This document shows, in pieces, positions 1-8,920 of a DNA stretch of 64,000 bases; within the stretch, counting starts at the first letter, position 1, and each line of letters begins with the position of its first letter. Below the pieces are notes generated by a model, which was not told the DNA's origin, did no database searches, and was given only the letters and a program-made list of their open reading frames with translations. The DNA is taken from the NCBI RefSeq assembly GCF_025128095.1, contig NZ_JAHLYT010000048.1:62001-126000 (forward strand). Direction: 5' to 3'. The position numbers were made by a program, and so were the translations under genes. Origin of the DNA: Synechococcus sp. CS-1328 (lineage in GTDB: Bacteria; Cyanobacteriota; Cyanobacteriia; PCC-6307; Cyanobiaceae).

Positions 1-87
1 AGGGCCGAGAGCACCGCCAGAGCAAGGCAGAGAGGGCAGTGGGTGAGACCCATGGCGGAGTCTGAAGCCGTTGGGCTCAATGGTCAT
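1..87 (-). CDS. possible 5' end of a gene leaving the window (uncertain)
   Basis: Two minus-strand frames remain open to the left edge. One starts with ATG at 53 and begins MGLTHCPLCLALAVLSAL, which looks like a signal peptide. The other starts with ATG at 87 and begins MTIEPNGFRLRHGSHPLP, with a GGTGGAG sequence just before the ATG. Either could be the start of a gene divergent from the FAD protein. At most 29 codons are visible, so no function can be given and the region may be non-coding. Bases 88-235 show no other feature I can support. Confidence 0.25.
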   Translation of the reverse strand, partial: MTIEPNGFRLRHGSHPLPSLPCSGGALGP

Positions 88-235
88 CTCCACCCTGGCA
101 TTGATCGGGGTCCGGCGCCGGACTCGCCCTTTGCATTGCAACAGCGCCAGGCTGCGGCCACCGCGCAGCACCACCGATCTGCAGCCCGATCGGTGGTGCT
201 GCCCTACAAGGGTGGAAGACCGTGGATCGTCTGCC

Positions 236-1987
236 GTGCTGCGCCTGAGTCAGCTGAAGCTGCCGCTGGATCACAGCGAGGCCGACCTGCAGCTGGCGAT
301 CTGCCGGCGCCTGCGGATTCCGCCGGGCCAGCTGCTGCAGCACCGCCTGGTGAAGCGCAGCGTCGATGCCCGGCGCCGCTCCGCGATTGCGCTGGTCTAC
401 AGCCTGGATCTGGTCCTGGACCTGGATGCGCGGGCCGAACAACGGCTGCTGCAGCGCTTTGGCGGCGATCCCCATCTGCGTGCCACTCCTGACACCACCT
501 ATCGCTTCCCGGTGGTGTCGCTGCTGCCGGAGCGGGCCGAGTCCGGCGTGGCAGATCCTGAGGTGCCGGCGCAGGGACCGCGCCCGCTGGTGGTGGGAGC
601 CGGCCCCTGCGGTTTTTTCGCAGCTCTGCTGCTGGCCCAGATGGGCCTGCGGCCGCTGTTGCTCGAGCGGGGTCGGCCGGTGAAGCAGCGCACGGCCGAC
701 ACCTTCGGCTTCTGGCGGGGGCAGCGCCCCTTCGAGCCTGAGTCGAATGCCCAGTTCGGCGAGGGCGGAGCCGGCACCTTTTCCGACGGCAAGCTCTACA
801 GCCAGGTGAGTGAACCGCAGGCTTACGTGCGCAAGGTGCTTGAGGAGCTGGTGGCCGCCGGCGCCAACCCCGAGATCCTCACGCTGCACCACCCCCACAT
901 CGGCACCTTCAAGCTGGCCACGGTGGTGCGCGGCCTGCGGGCCCAGATCGAGGCACTGGGCGGTGAGGTGCGCTTCGAGGCGCGGGTGGAGGAGCTGCTG
1001 CTGGAGGGGGCCGAGCGGCGGGTGCGGGGGGTGCGGCTGGCCAGCGGCGAGACGATCGCCGCCGATCAGGTGGTGCTGGCTCTGGGCCACAGCGCCCGCG
1101 ATACCTTCACGGCCCTGCACCGGCAGGGGGTGGCGATGGCCCCCAAGCCCTTCGCGATCGGCCTGCGGATCGAACATCCCCAGCCCCTGATCGATCGGGC
1201 CCGCTGGGGCGAGGCTGCCGGCCATCCTCGGCTGGGGCCGGCGGAGTACAAGCTTGTGCACCACTGCACCGGGCCCACCACCACGGGCCGCAGCGTCTAC
1301 AGCTTCTGCATGTGTCCGGGGGGGCTGGTGGTGGGGGCCACCTCCGAGCCGGGGTGCGTGGTGACCAATGGCATGAGCCAGCATTCGCGCAATGAACGCA
1401 ACGCCAACAGCGGCCTGGTGGTGACCGTGGAGCCGGCTGATCTGGCTCCCTATGGCACCGGCCCCGATGATCCCCTGGCCGGGGTGGCCTTCCAGCGCCA
1501 CTGGGAGGAGCGGGCCTTCACGGCCGGTGGCGGCGACTACCGGGCGCCGGCCCAGTGGGTGGGGGATTTCCTGGCGGGGCAGACCAGCCGTGCGGCGCCG
1601 CAGCAGACGGGGCCTGGCGATCCCATCGCCTCCCCGCCGTCGGTGGCGGCCTCCTATCTGCCCGGCGTGCGGCTGGGATCGCTCGAGCCCTGTCTGCCGC
1701 CGGTGGTGCTGGACGCCTTGCGGGAGGCCCTGCCCGCCTTTGAGCGGCGACTGCCCGGCTACACGATGGCGGGTGCCCTGCTCACGGGCGTCGAGACCCG
1801 TACCTCCTCGCCGCTGCGCATTCCCCGCGATCCTGTCAGCCGCGAGAGCCTCAACACACCGGGTCTCTATCCGGCCGGGGAAGGGGCGGGGTATGCGGGC
1901 GGCATTCTCTCGGCCGCGATCGACGGCATCCAGGTGGCCGAGGCGGTGGCCCTCGCCCGGTTGTCGGGTCCGCCGGCCTCTGGCTGA
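236..1987 (+). CDS. FAD-dependent dehydrogenase, COG2509-like
   Basis: A soluble flavoprotein of about 583 residues from the chosen GTG start. That start gives the N-terminus VLRLSQLKLPLDHSE, which matches this family; the frame is open upstream, but that part is Arg/Pro-rich and unlike a protein start. A dinucleotide-binding fold is seen around LVVGAGPCGFFAALLLAQMG (roughly residues 120-140). An FGEGGAGTFSDGKL stretch follows, then the family C-terminus GLYPAGEGAGYAGGILSAA. The homologous family is described only as uncharacterised FAD-dependent dehydrogenases, and the substrate is unknown. It stands alone, tail to tail with pgeF (3-base gap). Confidence 0.85.
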   Translation: MLRLSQLKLPLDHSEADLQLAICRRLRIPPGQLLQHRLVKRSVDARRRSAIALVYSLDLVLDLDARAEQRLLQRFGGDPHLRATPDTTYRFPVVSLLPERAESGVADPEVPAQGPRPLVVGAGPCGFFAALLLAQMGLRPLLLERGRPVKQRTADTFGFWRGQRPFEPESNAQFGEGGAGTFSDGKLYSQVSEPQAYVRKVLEELVAAGANPEILTLHHPHIGTFKLATVVRGLRAQIEALGGEVRFEARVEELLLEGAERRVRGVRLASGETIAADQVVLALGHSARDTFTALHRQGVAMAPKPFAIGLRIEHPQPLIDRARWGEAAGHPRLGPAEYKLVHHCTGPTTTGRSVYSFCMCPGGLVVGATSEPGCVVTNGMSQHSRNERNANSGLVVTVEPADLAPYGTGPDDPLAGVAFQRHWEERAFTAGGGDYRAPAQWVGDFLAGQTSRAAPQQTGPGDPIASPPSVAASYLPGVRLGSLEPCLPPVVLDALREALPAFERRLPGYTMAGALLTGVETRTSSPLRIPRDPVSRESLNTPGLYPAGEGAGYAGGILSAAIDGIQVAEAVALARLSGPPASG

Positions 1988-1990
1988 ACC

Positions 1991-2803
1991 TCAGCCCTGC
2001 GCCACGATGCCACTCCACTGCACCGCCTTCACCTGGTCGCGGCGCCAGGAATGGAGCAGATCCACATGGCTGGCGGTGCAGAGCGGACAGACCGCGATTC
2101 GCTCCCTGGCGATCCCGGCCCGCTCCAGTTGCCGCACCGTGGCGGCGCGGATGTCGAGGCGATGGCGCCCTGGCTCGGGATCCTCCAGCAGGGCGCCGGA
2201 GTGCCGCAGGCTCTCGATCAGGCTGGCGTCCGCCAACCCCGGTGACGGCTCGAGGCTGCGGGCCACCGCCGTGACCACGGCCTGGTCCACCTGATACCGG
2301 GCCCCACTGATGGCCGGTCCGAGGGCCACCAGCAGGTCCTGGCGGCGGCTGCCGTTGCGCTCCAGGGCCTCGATCGCCGCTGGCACGATCCGGCCTGCCA
2401 CCCCGCGCCAGCCGGCATGGCAGGCCGCGGTCCGGCCGCTGCCTGGATCGGCCAGCAACACCGGTGTGCAATCGGCGCCGCAGACCCAGAGGCTCTGGCC
2501 ACCCGCATCGCTGCAGAGGCCATCGGCATCCGGCCAGGGATCCGTCCTCGCCGCGGAGGCGGCGACCACCTCCGCCCCATGCACCTGGCGGGTCCGATGG
2601 ATGCTGACCCCGGCGCTCAGATAGCCGGCCAGAACCTCCGGGCCGCGGCCCTGCCACTGGCGGGTGAAGAAGCCGTGCTCAAAGCCGTCGAGCAGATCGG
2701 CCTGCAGGTAGTAGCCGCCATAACACCCCACCCAGGTCCAGCCGGCCAGGTTGTTGAAGCCCGCATCGGGGCGCTGGAACGGGGGCGGAACGTGCTCGGC
2801 CAT
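1991..2803 (-). CDS. pgeF: PgeF/YfiH-type multicopper-oxidase-fold protein (peptidoglycan editing factor)
   Basis: 270 residues. The family signature CHAGWRGV is present near residue 128, preceded by HGAEVV and followed by ALGPAISGARYQV, which carry the Cys/His metal-site residues of the YfiH (DUF152) fold. Relatives include E. coli PgeF, reported to remove wrongly incorporated residues from peptidoglycan precursors, and laccase-like purine nucleoside enzymes; which activity applies here cannot be read from sequence. It lies 14 bases after tab2 on the same strand and is probably the last gene of the S1-tab2-pgeF operon. Confidence 0.88.
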   Translation of the reverse strand: MAEHVPPPFQRPDAGFNNLAGWTWVGCYGGYYLQADLLDGFEHGFFTRQWQGRGPEVLAGYLSAGVSIHRTRQVHGAEVVAASAARTDPWPDADGLCSDAGGQSLWVCGADCTPVLLADPGSGRTAACHAGWRGVAGRIVPAAIEALERNGSRRQDLLVALGPAISGARYQVDQAVVTAVARSLEPSPGLADASLIESLRHSGALLEDPEPGRHRLDIRAATVRQLERAGIARERIAVCPLCTASHVDLLHSWRRDQVKAVQWSGIVAQG

Positions 2804-2817
2804 GGCAAAGCGACGCC

Positions 2818-3753
2818 TCAGGCGTCCGGAAGATCCCGCAGCAGCCAGAAACCCTGAAAGCGCGGTTCGGTCTCACTGCTCTGGACGGCCAGGAACTGAA
2901 GCCCGCCCGCCCGCTCACGGGCGGCGGCGAAAGCGGCGGCAGACGCTCTGGCTTCCTCGGCCGGCAGCCGGGCCAGCAACCAGCGATCCTCCAGGCCCGC
3001 CTCCAGCACCAGCTGATCGCCGCTGATCTCGAGCCGGACCGGCTCCAGCCCAGCGAACCAGGCGGCCAGGGCCAGGGAGCGATGGCGGCTGAACAGACGC
3101 AGACCGGGGATCGGGGTGTCGCCTGCCAGGTTGTCGGGGCTGCGGATCAGCCCGGCAAAATCGATCTCCCAGCCCGCAGCCTCGGCGATGGCTGCTGCCG
3201 GCAGGCTGGCCCAGCTCCAGCTGTCGCCTCGGGCCGCCTCCGGCAGGGGAATGGCCACCGGCTGGATCGGTGCCGGCGGTGGTGCCAGGGGGCCGGCCAT
3301 GTAGCCCTCCTCGGCGGGATACACGGTGGCCTGACGCTCCTGCAGCCATTCCACCAGGGCATAACAGCGGCGGCTCGGCACCAGTTCCACCCCCAGGCCC
3401 TCAGCAGCTCGCTGCACCATCGTGCGCATCGAGGCACGCCAGCAGCGCAGGCGACGCGGCGGATCCAGACCTTGGTCGGTGGCTGCGGCCAGAGCCTCTT
3501 CGATGGCCTGTTTCAGCCAGATCGAGTTGACACTGCTGGAAGGACAGGTGCAATGCCAGCGGAAGGGCAGACCGGTGTCGGTCGCTTCAGGCGTGGCACA
3601 GATCAGCAGCTCCCAGCGTTTCTTGCCGTCGGCTTCGAGGATCGGACGGGAATAAAAGTCCAGCTCCCAGTCCGGGGCGGATCGGGCGGTCTCGATCGGC
3701 GCTGCGGGCTGGGGTGATGCCGCGGGCTGGGCAGAGGCGGTGGATCCGCTCAT
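2818..3753 (-). CDS. tab2: Tab2/Atab2 family RNA-binding protein
   Basis: 311 residues. The motif DWELDFYSRPI near residue 27, WELLIC just after it, and the C-terminal FQGFWLLRDLP identify the Tab2/Atab2 (DUF1092) family. Chlamydomonas Tab2 binds the psaB 5' leader and activates photosystem I translation, so a photosystem-related translation role is a reasonable inference here. Residues 1-25 are Ala/Pro-rich and variable. Its ATG overlaps the stop of the upstream S1-domain gene (ATGA, 3750-3753), so the two are probably translationally coupled. Confidence 0.9.
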   Translation of the reverse strand: MSGSTASAQPAASPQPAAPIETARSAPDWELDFYSRPILEADGKKRWELLICATPEATDTGLPFRWHCTCPSSSVNSIWLKQAIEEALAAATDQGLDPPRRLRCWRASMRTMVQRAAEGLGVELVPSRRCYALVEWLQERQATVYPAEEGYMAGPLAPPPAPIQPVAIPLPEAARGDSWSWASLPAAAIAEAAGWEIDFAGLIRSPDNLAGDTPIPGLRLFSRHRSLALAAWFAGLEPVRLEISGDQLVLEAGLEDRWLLARLPAEEARASAAAFAAARERAGGLQFLAVQSSETEPRFQGFWLLRDLPDA

Positions 3754-5066
3754 CCGGCGTTCTGCTCCTGCTGGCGCAGCACGGAGCGAGCCCGGTTGGC
3801 GCGGTCTGTGGCTTCGGCCATCACCTTCTCCTTTTCAATCAGCAGCTCACCGGGCTGGCCTTCCAGCAGGGCGGTGTTCAGGGCGATCCGTCCGCGGCCC
3901 GGATCCAGGTCGGTGATCAGGGCCTTGACCCGATCGCCCTGATCAAACACCTCGCGCAAGTCGCGCATGTGGCCGCCGGTGATGGAGGAGTGGTGCAGCA
4001 GGCCGCTGACGCCACCGAGATCCACGAACAGGCCATAGGGCTTGACCGCCACCACCTGACCCTCCACCAGCTGGCCGATCTCCAGGGCGGCGAACCTGGC
4101 GGCGGAAGCGGCCTTCTTCTCGGAGAGCACCAGTTTGCGGGTCTCGGGGTTGACCTCCAGGAACGTGGCGCCGATGGTCTTGCCCACCAGAGCTTCGTGG
4201 TTTTCGCCTTCGTTGAGCTGGGAGCGGGGAATGAAGCCCCGCAGGCCCTCCAGATCGCAGGTGACGCCACCACGGTTGAAGCCGTTCACCTTCACCTGGA
4301 CCACCTGGCCATCCTTCTCGAGCTGGCGCACCTTCTCCCAGCTCTGGCGCAGGGCCAGGGCGCGGGCGCTCACGGTCACCATGCCGTCGGCGTTCTGCTC
4401 GCGGGTGACCAGCACCTCCACCTGCACCCCCTTGGGGAAGCGCTCCTTGAGGTTGGTGATCACCCCGAGGCCGCATTCCTTCTTGGGCATGAAGCCCGGC
4501 GCCTTGCCGCCGATGTCCACATAGACCCCATCGCTCTCCAGGGCGATCACCACGCCACGCACCACCTCACCCGTCGTGCCGACGGGCTCGTTCTCGTCGA
4601 GGGCGGCGAGGAAGGCCTCCTCGTCGAAGTCGAAATCGTCAACCGTGCGGCTGGGCTGAGCGGGCCGATCGCCACTGGCGTCGGAGCCTGGCCGTCCCTG
4701 GCCGATGGCGCGGGCAGAGCCGGAACCGCCGCTCTGGCGGCGGCGCTGGCTGGAGTCGGGCCCCAGCAGATCGGCCATGCTGAGCCCCTCAAGCTCACCC
4801 ATGCCGAACAGGTCGTCGTCGCTGCGGGCGGGCCGCTGCTGGGTCGGGGCCGCCGGCTGGGCCGTGGTGGCATCGCTCCGGATCGGCGGTGCCAGCGGAG
4901 CAGCAGCCTGCTGCGCAACAGCGTCTGGGGCGGCTGGCTCCTCCTTCTTGAGCATCAACACCTGGGGCAGCTTGCGCACCGGTGCGGCTGCCTGGGGCCT
5001 GGACGCTCCCGGCGGTACGGGGCGCTGGGAGGGCGTGCGCGGCGAGGGGCTGCCGGTTCCGGCCAT
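3750..5066 (-). CDS. S1-domain RNA-binding protein (ribosomal S1-like)
   Basis: About 438 residues. The N-terminal ~190 residues are Pro/Ala/Gln-rich and probably disordered, with an acidic DDFDFDEEAFLAALDENEP segment. Two to three S1 OB-fold repeats follow: GEVVRGVVIALESDGVYVDIG, a middle repeat ending GLRGFIPRSQL, and LVEGQVVAVKPYGLFVDLG. Cyanobacteria carry several S1-like proteins (Rps1a, Rps1b) that bind mRNA leaders; this is shorter than bacterial S1 and closer to those. ATG at 5066 (MAGTGSP) is chosen because upstream codons are antisense to the creatininase gene. It is the first gene of the S1-tab2-pgeF operon and is divergent from the gene at 5118. Confidence 0.85.
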   Translation of the reverse strand: MAGTGSPSPRTPSQRPVPPGASRPQAAAPVRKLPQVLMLKKEEPAAPDAVAQQAAAPLAPPIRSDATTAQPAAPTQQRPARSDDDLFGMGELEGLSMADLLGPDSSQRRRQSGGSGSARAIGQGRPGSDASGDRPAQPSRTVDDFDFDEEAFLAALDENEPVGTTGEVVRGVVIALESDGVYVDIGGKAPGFMPKKECGLGVITNLKERFPKGVQVEVLVTREQNADGMVTVSARALALRQSWEKVRQLEKDGQVVQVKVNGFNRGGVTCDLEGLRGFIPRSQLNEGENHEALVGKTIGATFLEVNPETRKLVLSEKKAASAARFAALEIGQLVEGQVVAVKPYGLFVDLGGVSGLLHHSSITGGHMRDLREVFDQGDRVKALITDLDPGRGRIALNTALLEGQPGELLIEKEKVMAEATDRANRARSVLRQQEQNAG

Positions 5067-5117
5067 GTCCACAGTGCTTGCGGGAGCCACACACTGTAGG
5101 CACCCTGCCTCAATCCG

Positions 5118-5951
5118 ATGGAGCGACGCCTGGAGCGACTGAGCTGGCCGGCCCTGCGGGCAGCGGCATCCCGACCTGGCAGCACCGTGGTCTGGCCCTT
5201 CGGCGCGATCGAGCAGCATGGCCCCCATCTGCCTCTGGGCACCGATGCCCTCTTCGCCGAGCGGGTGCTGGAGGCGGTGCTGGAGGGTTGGGCTTGCCAG
5301 GGCGCTGCCGAGCCCACCTGGCCCCTGTGGCGCTTGCCGGTGCAGGCGATCGGCTTTTCGCCGGAGCATCAGGGCTTTGCCGGCACCCTCAGCCTCGATG
5401 CGGAAACCCTGATCGCCGTGGTCCTGGCTGTGGGCCGCGATCTGGCGGCGGCGGGCTTCCGCCGGCTGGTGCTGTTCAACGGCCATGGCGGGCAGATCGC
5501 CCTGCTGCAGGTGGCGGCCCGGCAGCTGCGGGCCGCCCATCCGGCCCTGGCGGTGTTGCCCTGTTTCCTCTGGAGCGGGCCGGAGGGCATCGCTGACCTG
5601 ATCCCGGAACCGGAACGGTCCCAGGGGCTGCATGCCGCCCTGGCTGAAACCAGCCTGATGCTGCATCTGGCCCCCTCCCTGGTGGGGCCGCTGCCGCCTG
5701 CTGACGGTCTGCCGTCCCAGGTGCCTCCCCCGGGCTGGAGCCTGGAGGGGGCCGCCCCTTCGGCCTGGCTCACTCGCGATCTGAGCCAGTCCGGTGTGAT
5801 CGGCGATCCCGGCGAGGCCAGCGGCGAGCTGGGCCAGGCGTTGTTCGAGCGCTTGGTGGCCGGCTGGCGGAGCCGCTTTGAGGCCCTGCTGGCCAGTGAC
5901 TGGCCCCCCGCAAGCCCAGGGGGTGACTACAGTCCAGGCCAGCATCCCTAA
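5118..5951 (+). CDS. creatininase family protein
   Basis: 277 residues. The metal-site signature of the creatininase / MftE family is clear: GAIEQHGPHLPLGTD near residues 34-48, NGHGGQ near 122, and AETSLML near 178. The family are Zn/Mn amidohydrolases (creatinine amidohydrolase, FAPy deformylase, mycofactocin peptidase). No mycofactocin genes are nearby, so the substrate is unknown. It is divergent from the S1 gene (51-base gap) and 18 bases upstream of the aldehyde deformylating oxygenase. Confidence 0.85.
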   Translation: MERRLERLSWPALRAAASRPGSTVVWPFGAIEQHGPHLPLGTDALFAERVLEAVLEGWACQGAAEPTWPLWRLPVQAIGFSPEHQGFAGTLSLDAETLIAVVLAVGRDLAAAGFRRLVLFNGHGGQIALLQVAARQLRAAHPALAVLPCFLWSGPEGIADLIPEPERSQGLHAALAETSLMLHLAPSLVGPLPPADGLPSQVPPPGWSLEGAAPSAWLTRDLSQSGVIGDPGEASGELGQALFERLVAGWRSRFEALLASDWPPASPGGDYSPGQHP

Positions 5952-5969
5952 GTCGAAAGCGAGGTCGCC

Positions 5970-6710
5970 ATGTCCCCAGTTCCCAGTGCCGTTGAGTCTG
6001 CTGCCCCCGAGCTTGCGCCCACAACGGCGGCAGAGGGCGGCCTGCCTGATTTCCAGAGTTCCAGCTACAAAGATGCTTACAGCCGCATCAATGCGATTGT
6101 GATCGAGGGTGAGCAGGAAGCCCACGACAACTACATTTCGCTCGGCAGCCTGTTGCCCGATCAGGCCGAGGAGTTGTCTCGCCTGGCCCGGATGGAACTG
6201 AAGCATATGAAGGGCTTCACCGCCTGTGCCAACAATCTCGGTGTCACGGCCGACATGCCCTTCGCCAAGGATTTCTTTGCGCCGCTGCATGGCAACTTCC
6301 AGGCGGCACTGGCCGAAGGCAAGGTGGTCACCTGCCTGCTGATCCAGGCCATTCTGATCGAAGCCTTTGCGATCTCGGCCTATCACATCTATATACCGGT
6401 GGCCGATCCGTTCGCGCGCAAAATCACCGAAGGTGTGGTCAAAGACGAGTACACCCACCTCAATTACGGTCAGGAGTGGCTTAAGGCCAATCTTGAAGCC
6501 TCCCGCCAGGAGCTCGAGCAGGCCAACCGCGAGAATCTGCCCCTGGTGCGCAAGATGCTCGAACAGGTGGCCGGCGATGCTGCCGTTCTGCAGATGGAAA
6601 AGGAAGATCTGATGGCCGATTTCCTCAGCTCCTACCAGGAGGCCCTCCTGGATATCGGTTTCACTGGGCGTGAGATCGCCAAACTCGCCGCAGCGGCCCT
6701 GGTGGGCTGA
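5970..6710 (+). CDS. ado: aldehyde deformylating oxygenase (alkane synthesis)
   Basis: 246 residues. A ferritin-like di-iron enzyme that converts fatty aldehydes to alkanes plus formate using O2 and reductant (EC 4.1.99.5). The helix bundle carries the iron ligands: [17 protein letters not shown] (ExxH), [10 protein letters not shown] and [10 protein letters not shown] (ExxH). The first ~35 residues are a variable Ala/Pro-rich leader. It is followed by its partner acyl-ACP reductase, the standard cyanobacterial arrangement, with a GC-rich hairpin between the two at 6757-6779. Confidence 0.97.
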   Translation: MSPVPSAVESAAPELAPTTAAEGGLPDFQSSSYKDAYSRINAIVIEGEQEAHDNYISLGSLLPDQAEELSRLARMELKHMKGFTACANNLGVTADMPFAKDFFAPLHGNFQAALAEGKVVTCLLIQAILIEAFAISAYHIYIPVADPFARKITEGVVKDEYTHLNYGQEWLKANLEASRQELEQANRENLPLVRKMLEQVAGDAAVLQMEKEDLMADFLSSYQEALLDIGFTGREIAKLAAAALVG

Positions 6711-6756
6711 GGCTGGGTCCAGGCTCCGGGCCTTGAGAATGCCCATGGCAAGATGT

Positions 6757-6779
6757 GGCGCGCGTCCTGGGGGCGCGCC
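6757..6779 (+). terminator. hairpin between ado and aar
   Basis: Stem ggcgcgc / gcgcgcc (7 bp, 9-base loop) followed by ttt. It fits a weak intrinsic terminator or processing site that would let ado be expressed above aar. Confidence 0.5.
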
Positions 6780-6806
6780 TTTGTCCTAGTAGCGACGGAA
6801 GACCTG

Positions 6807-7877
6807 ATGTTCGGCCTGATCGGTCACTCCACCAGTTTTGAGGAGGCCAGAATCAAGGCCAGGTCCCTGGGCTACGACGAGTACGCCGATGGCGACCTCG
6901 ACATGTGGTGCGCCGCTCCTCCTCAGCTGGTGGAGGAGGTGACGGTCACCAGTGCCACCGGCAAGACGATCCGAGGCGCCTACATCGATTCGGTGTTTGT
7001 TCCGGAGATGCTGCGCCGTTTCAAGACGGCGAAGCGCAAGGTGCTCAAGGCCATGGAACTGGCCCAGAAACGTGGCATCGATATCACCGCCCTGGGGGGC
7101 TTCACGTCGATCATTTTCGAAGATCTCAATCTGCTGCGGGAAGAGCGGGTCAGTGCGGTGCAGCTCGATTGGCAGCGCTTCACCACCGGCAACACCCATA
7201 CGGCCTGGGTGATCTGCCGGCAGGTGGAGATCAACGCTCCGCGGCTGGGCATTGATCTGGCCACCGCCAAGGTGGCGGTGGTGGGTGCGAGTGGCGACAT
7301 CGGCAGTGCGGTCTGCCGCTGGTTGCAACGCCGTGGTGTGGGTGAGTTGCTGCTGGTGGCACGGCGGCCCCAGCCGTTGGTGGATCTCCAGGAGAGCCTC
7401 GGCAGCGGCCGGATTCTGCCGCTGGAACAGGCCCTGAGCGAAGCCGACGTGGTGGTGTGGGTGGCGAGCCTGCCCCAGAGCCTGCAGATCGATACGGCAA
7501 CCCTGCGCAAGCCCTGCCTGATGATCGATGGCGGCTATCCCAAGAACCTCGACAGTCGCGCGGCGGCTGAGGGGGTGCATGTGCTCAAGGGCGGCATCGT
7601 CGAGTTCTGGCAGGACATCGGTTGGCAGATGATGGAAGTGGCCGAGATGGCCAGACCCCAGCGTCAGATGTTCGCCTGTTTCGCTGAGGCGATGCTGCTC
7701 GATTTCGAAGACATCCATACGAACTTCAGCTGGGGTCGCAACAACATCACCCTCGAGGCCATGGACCTGATTGGCGCCGCTTCCCTGCGCCATGGCTTTA
7801 CTGCCCTCGCCTTGGACTCGGATCTGGGCCCCGAATCCGCTGACCCCACCGCCGCCCCAGCTCTGGCTTCGGCCTGA
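6807..7877 (+). CDS. aar: long-chain acyl-ACP reductase (aldehyde-forming)
   Basis: 356 residues. It reduces fatty acyl-ACP to fatty aldehyde with NADPH (EC 1.2.1.80), feeding ADO. Start [14 protein letters not shown] is typical; the in-frame GTG/ATG codons upstream fall in the hairpin region. A Rossmann motif [16 protein letters not shown] is near residues 155-170. [10 protein letters not shown] near residues 287-296 contains a Cys (about C290) that by position corresponds to the acyl-thioester Cys294 reported for the Synechococcus elongatus enzyme; this is inferred without an alignment. accA follows after 26 bases. Confidence 0.97.
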   Translation: MFGLIGHSTSFEEARIKARSLGYDEYADGDLDMWCAAPPQLVEEVTVTSATGKTIRGAYIDSVFVPEMLRRFKTAKRKVLKAMELAQKRGIDITALGGFTSIIFEDLNLLREERVSAVQLDWQRFTTGNTHTAWVICRQVEINAPRLGIDLATAKVAVVGASGDIGSAVCRWLQRRGVGELLLVARRPQPLVDLQESLGSGRILPLEQALSEADVVVWVASLPQSLQIDTATLRKPCLMIDGGYPKNLDSRAAAEGVHVLKGGIVEFWQDIGWQMMEVAEMARPQRQMFACFAEAMLLDFEDIHTNFSWGRNNITLEAMDLIGAASLRHGFTALALDSDLGPESADPTAAPALASA

Positions 7878-7903
7878 CTTCCTTCTCCTCCCCTCCGATC
7901 GCC

Positions 7904-8896
7904 ATGGCCCGCCGCGCCCTGCTGGACTTCGAAAAACCCCTGGTGGAGCTCGAGGAACAGATCGAGCAGATCCGCCAGTTGGCGCGGGATTCCGAGGTGG
8001 ATGTGAGCCAGCAGCTGCTGCAGCTGGAAACGCTGGCCACCCGCCGCCGCGAGGAGATCTTTCTGGCGCTCACTCCGGCCCAGAAGATCCAGGTGGCGCG
8101 CCATCCCCAGCGGCCCAGCAGCCTCGATTACATCCAGCTGATCACCGACGAATGGATTGAGCTCCATGGCGATCGGCGGGGCTCCGACGACAAGGCCCTC
8201 GTGGGCGGGGTGGGTCGCATCGGCGATCGGGCCGTGCTGCTGATCGGCCACCAGAAGGGGCGGGACACCAAGGAGAACGTGGCACGCAACTTCGGCATGG
8301 CCTCGCCGGGTGGGTATCGCAAGGCGATGCGGCTGATGGAGCACGCCGATCGCTTTCGTTTGCCGATCCTCTGCTTCATTGACACGCCCGGGGCCTATGC
8401 CGGTGTGCTGGCCGAGGAGCAGGGTCAGGGCGAGGCGATTGCGGTGAACCTGCGCGAGATGTTCCGCCTGCGGGTGCCGATCGTGGCCACCGTGATTGGT
8501 GAAGGGGGCTCCGGAGGAGCCCTGGGCATCGGGGTGGCGGATCGGCTGCTGATGTTCGAGCACAGCGTCTACACGGTGGCCAGTCCCGAGGCCTGTGCCT
8601 CGATTCTCTGGCGCGATGCCGCCAAGGCACCGGCGGCGGCTGAGGCCCTCAAGATCACGGGGCCCGACCTGCTGCGCCTTGACATCATCGATCGGGTTCT
8701 GCAGGAGCCCTCGGGTGGGAACCACTGGGCTCCCCTGCAGGCGGCCGCCACGCTCAAGGGCGCCCTGCTGGAGTCGCTCGATGAGCTGTCCAGCCTGTCT
8801 GAGCACGACCTGCTGGAGCAGCGTTACGCCAAGTACCGGGCCATGGGTCGGTATGAGGCGGCTTCCCCTACCCCAGAGGTCGTCGCCCCTGTTTAG
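7904..8896 (+). CDS. accA: acetyl-CoA carboxylase carboxyltransferase subunit alpha
   Basis: 330 residues, normal length. It forms the alpha half of the carboxyltransferase that makes malonyl-CoA. The N-terminal coiled segment [19 protein letters not shown], the crotonase-fold segments IDTPGAYAG near residue 161 and [12 protein letters not shown] near 200, and the C-terminal domain are all present. It follows aar, placing malonyl-CoA supply directly beside fatty aldehyde/alkane synthesis; this gene order recurs in picocyanobacteria. Confidence 0.97.
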   Translation: MARRALLDFEKPLVELEEQIEQIRQLARDSEVDVSQQLLQLETLATRRREEIFLALTPAQKIQVARHPQRPSSLDYIQLITDEWIELHGDRRGSDDKALVGGVGRIGDRAVLLIGHQKGRDTKENVARNFGMASPGGYRKAMRLMEHADRFRLPILCFIDTPGAYAGVLAEEQGQGEAIAVNLREMFRLRVPIVATVIGEGGSGGALGIGVADRLLMFEHSVYTVASPEACASILWRDAAKAPAAAEALKITGPDLLRLDIIDRVLQEPSGGNHWAPLQAAATLKGALLESLDELSSLSEHDLLEQRYAKYRAMGRYEAASPTPEVVAPV

Positions 8897-8920
8897 GGTC
8901 TGAATGAACGCGCAAGCACC

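Noticed and set aside
5067-6746. Long open minus-strand frame upstream of the S1-domain gene
   Set aside because: It is antisense to the creatininase and ado genes; its product is His/Gln/Gly-rich nonsense typical of high-GC shadow frames. The real S1 gene starts at 5066.
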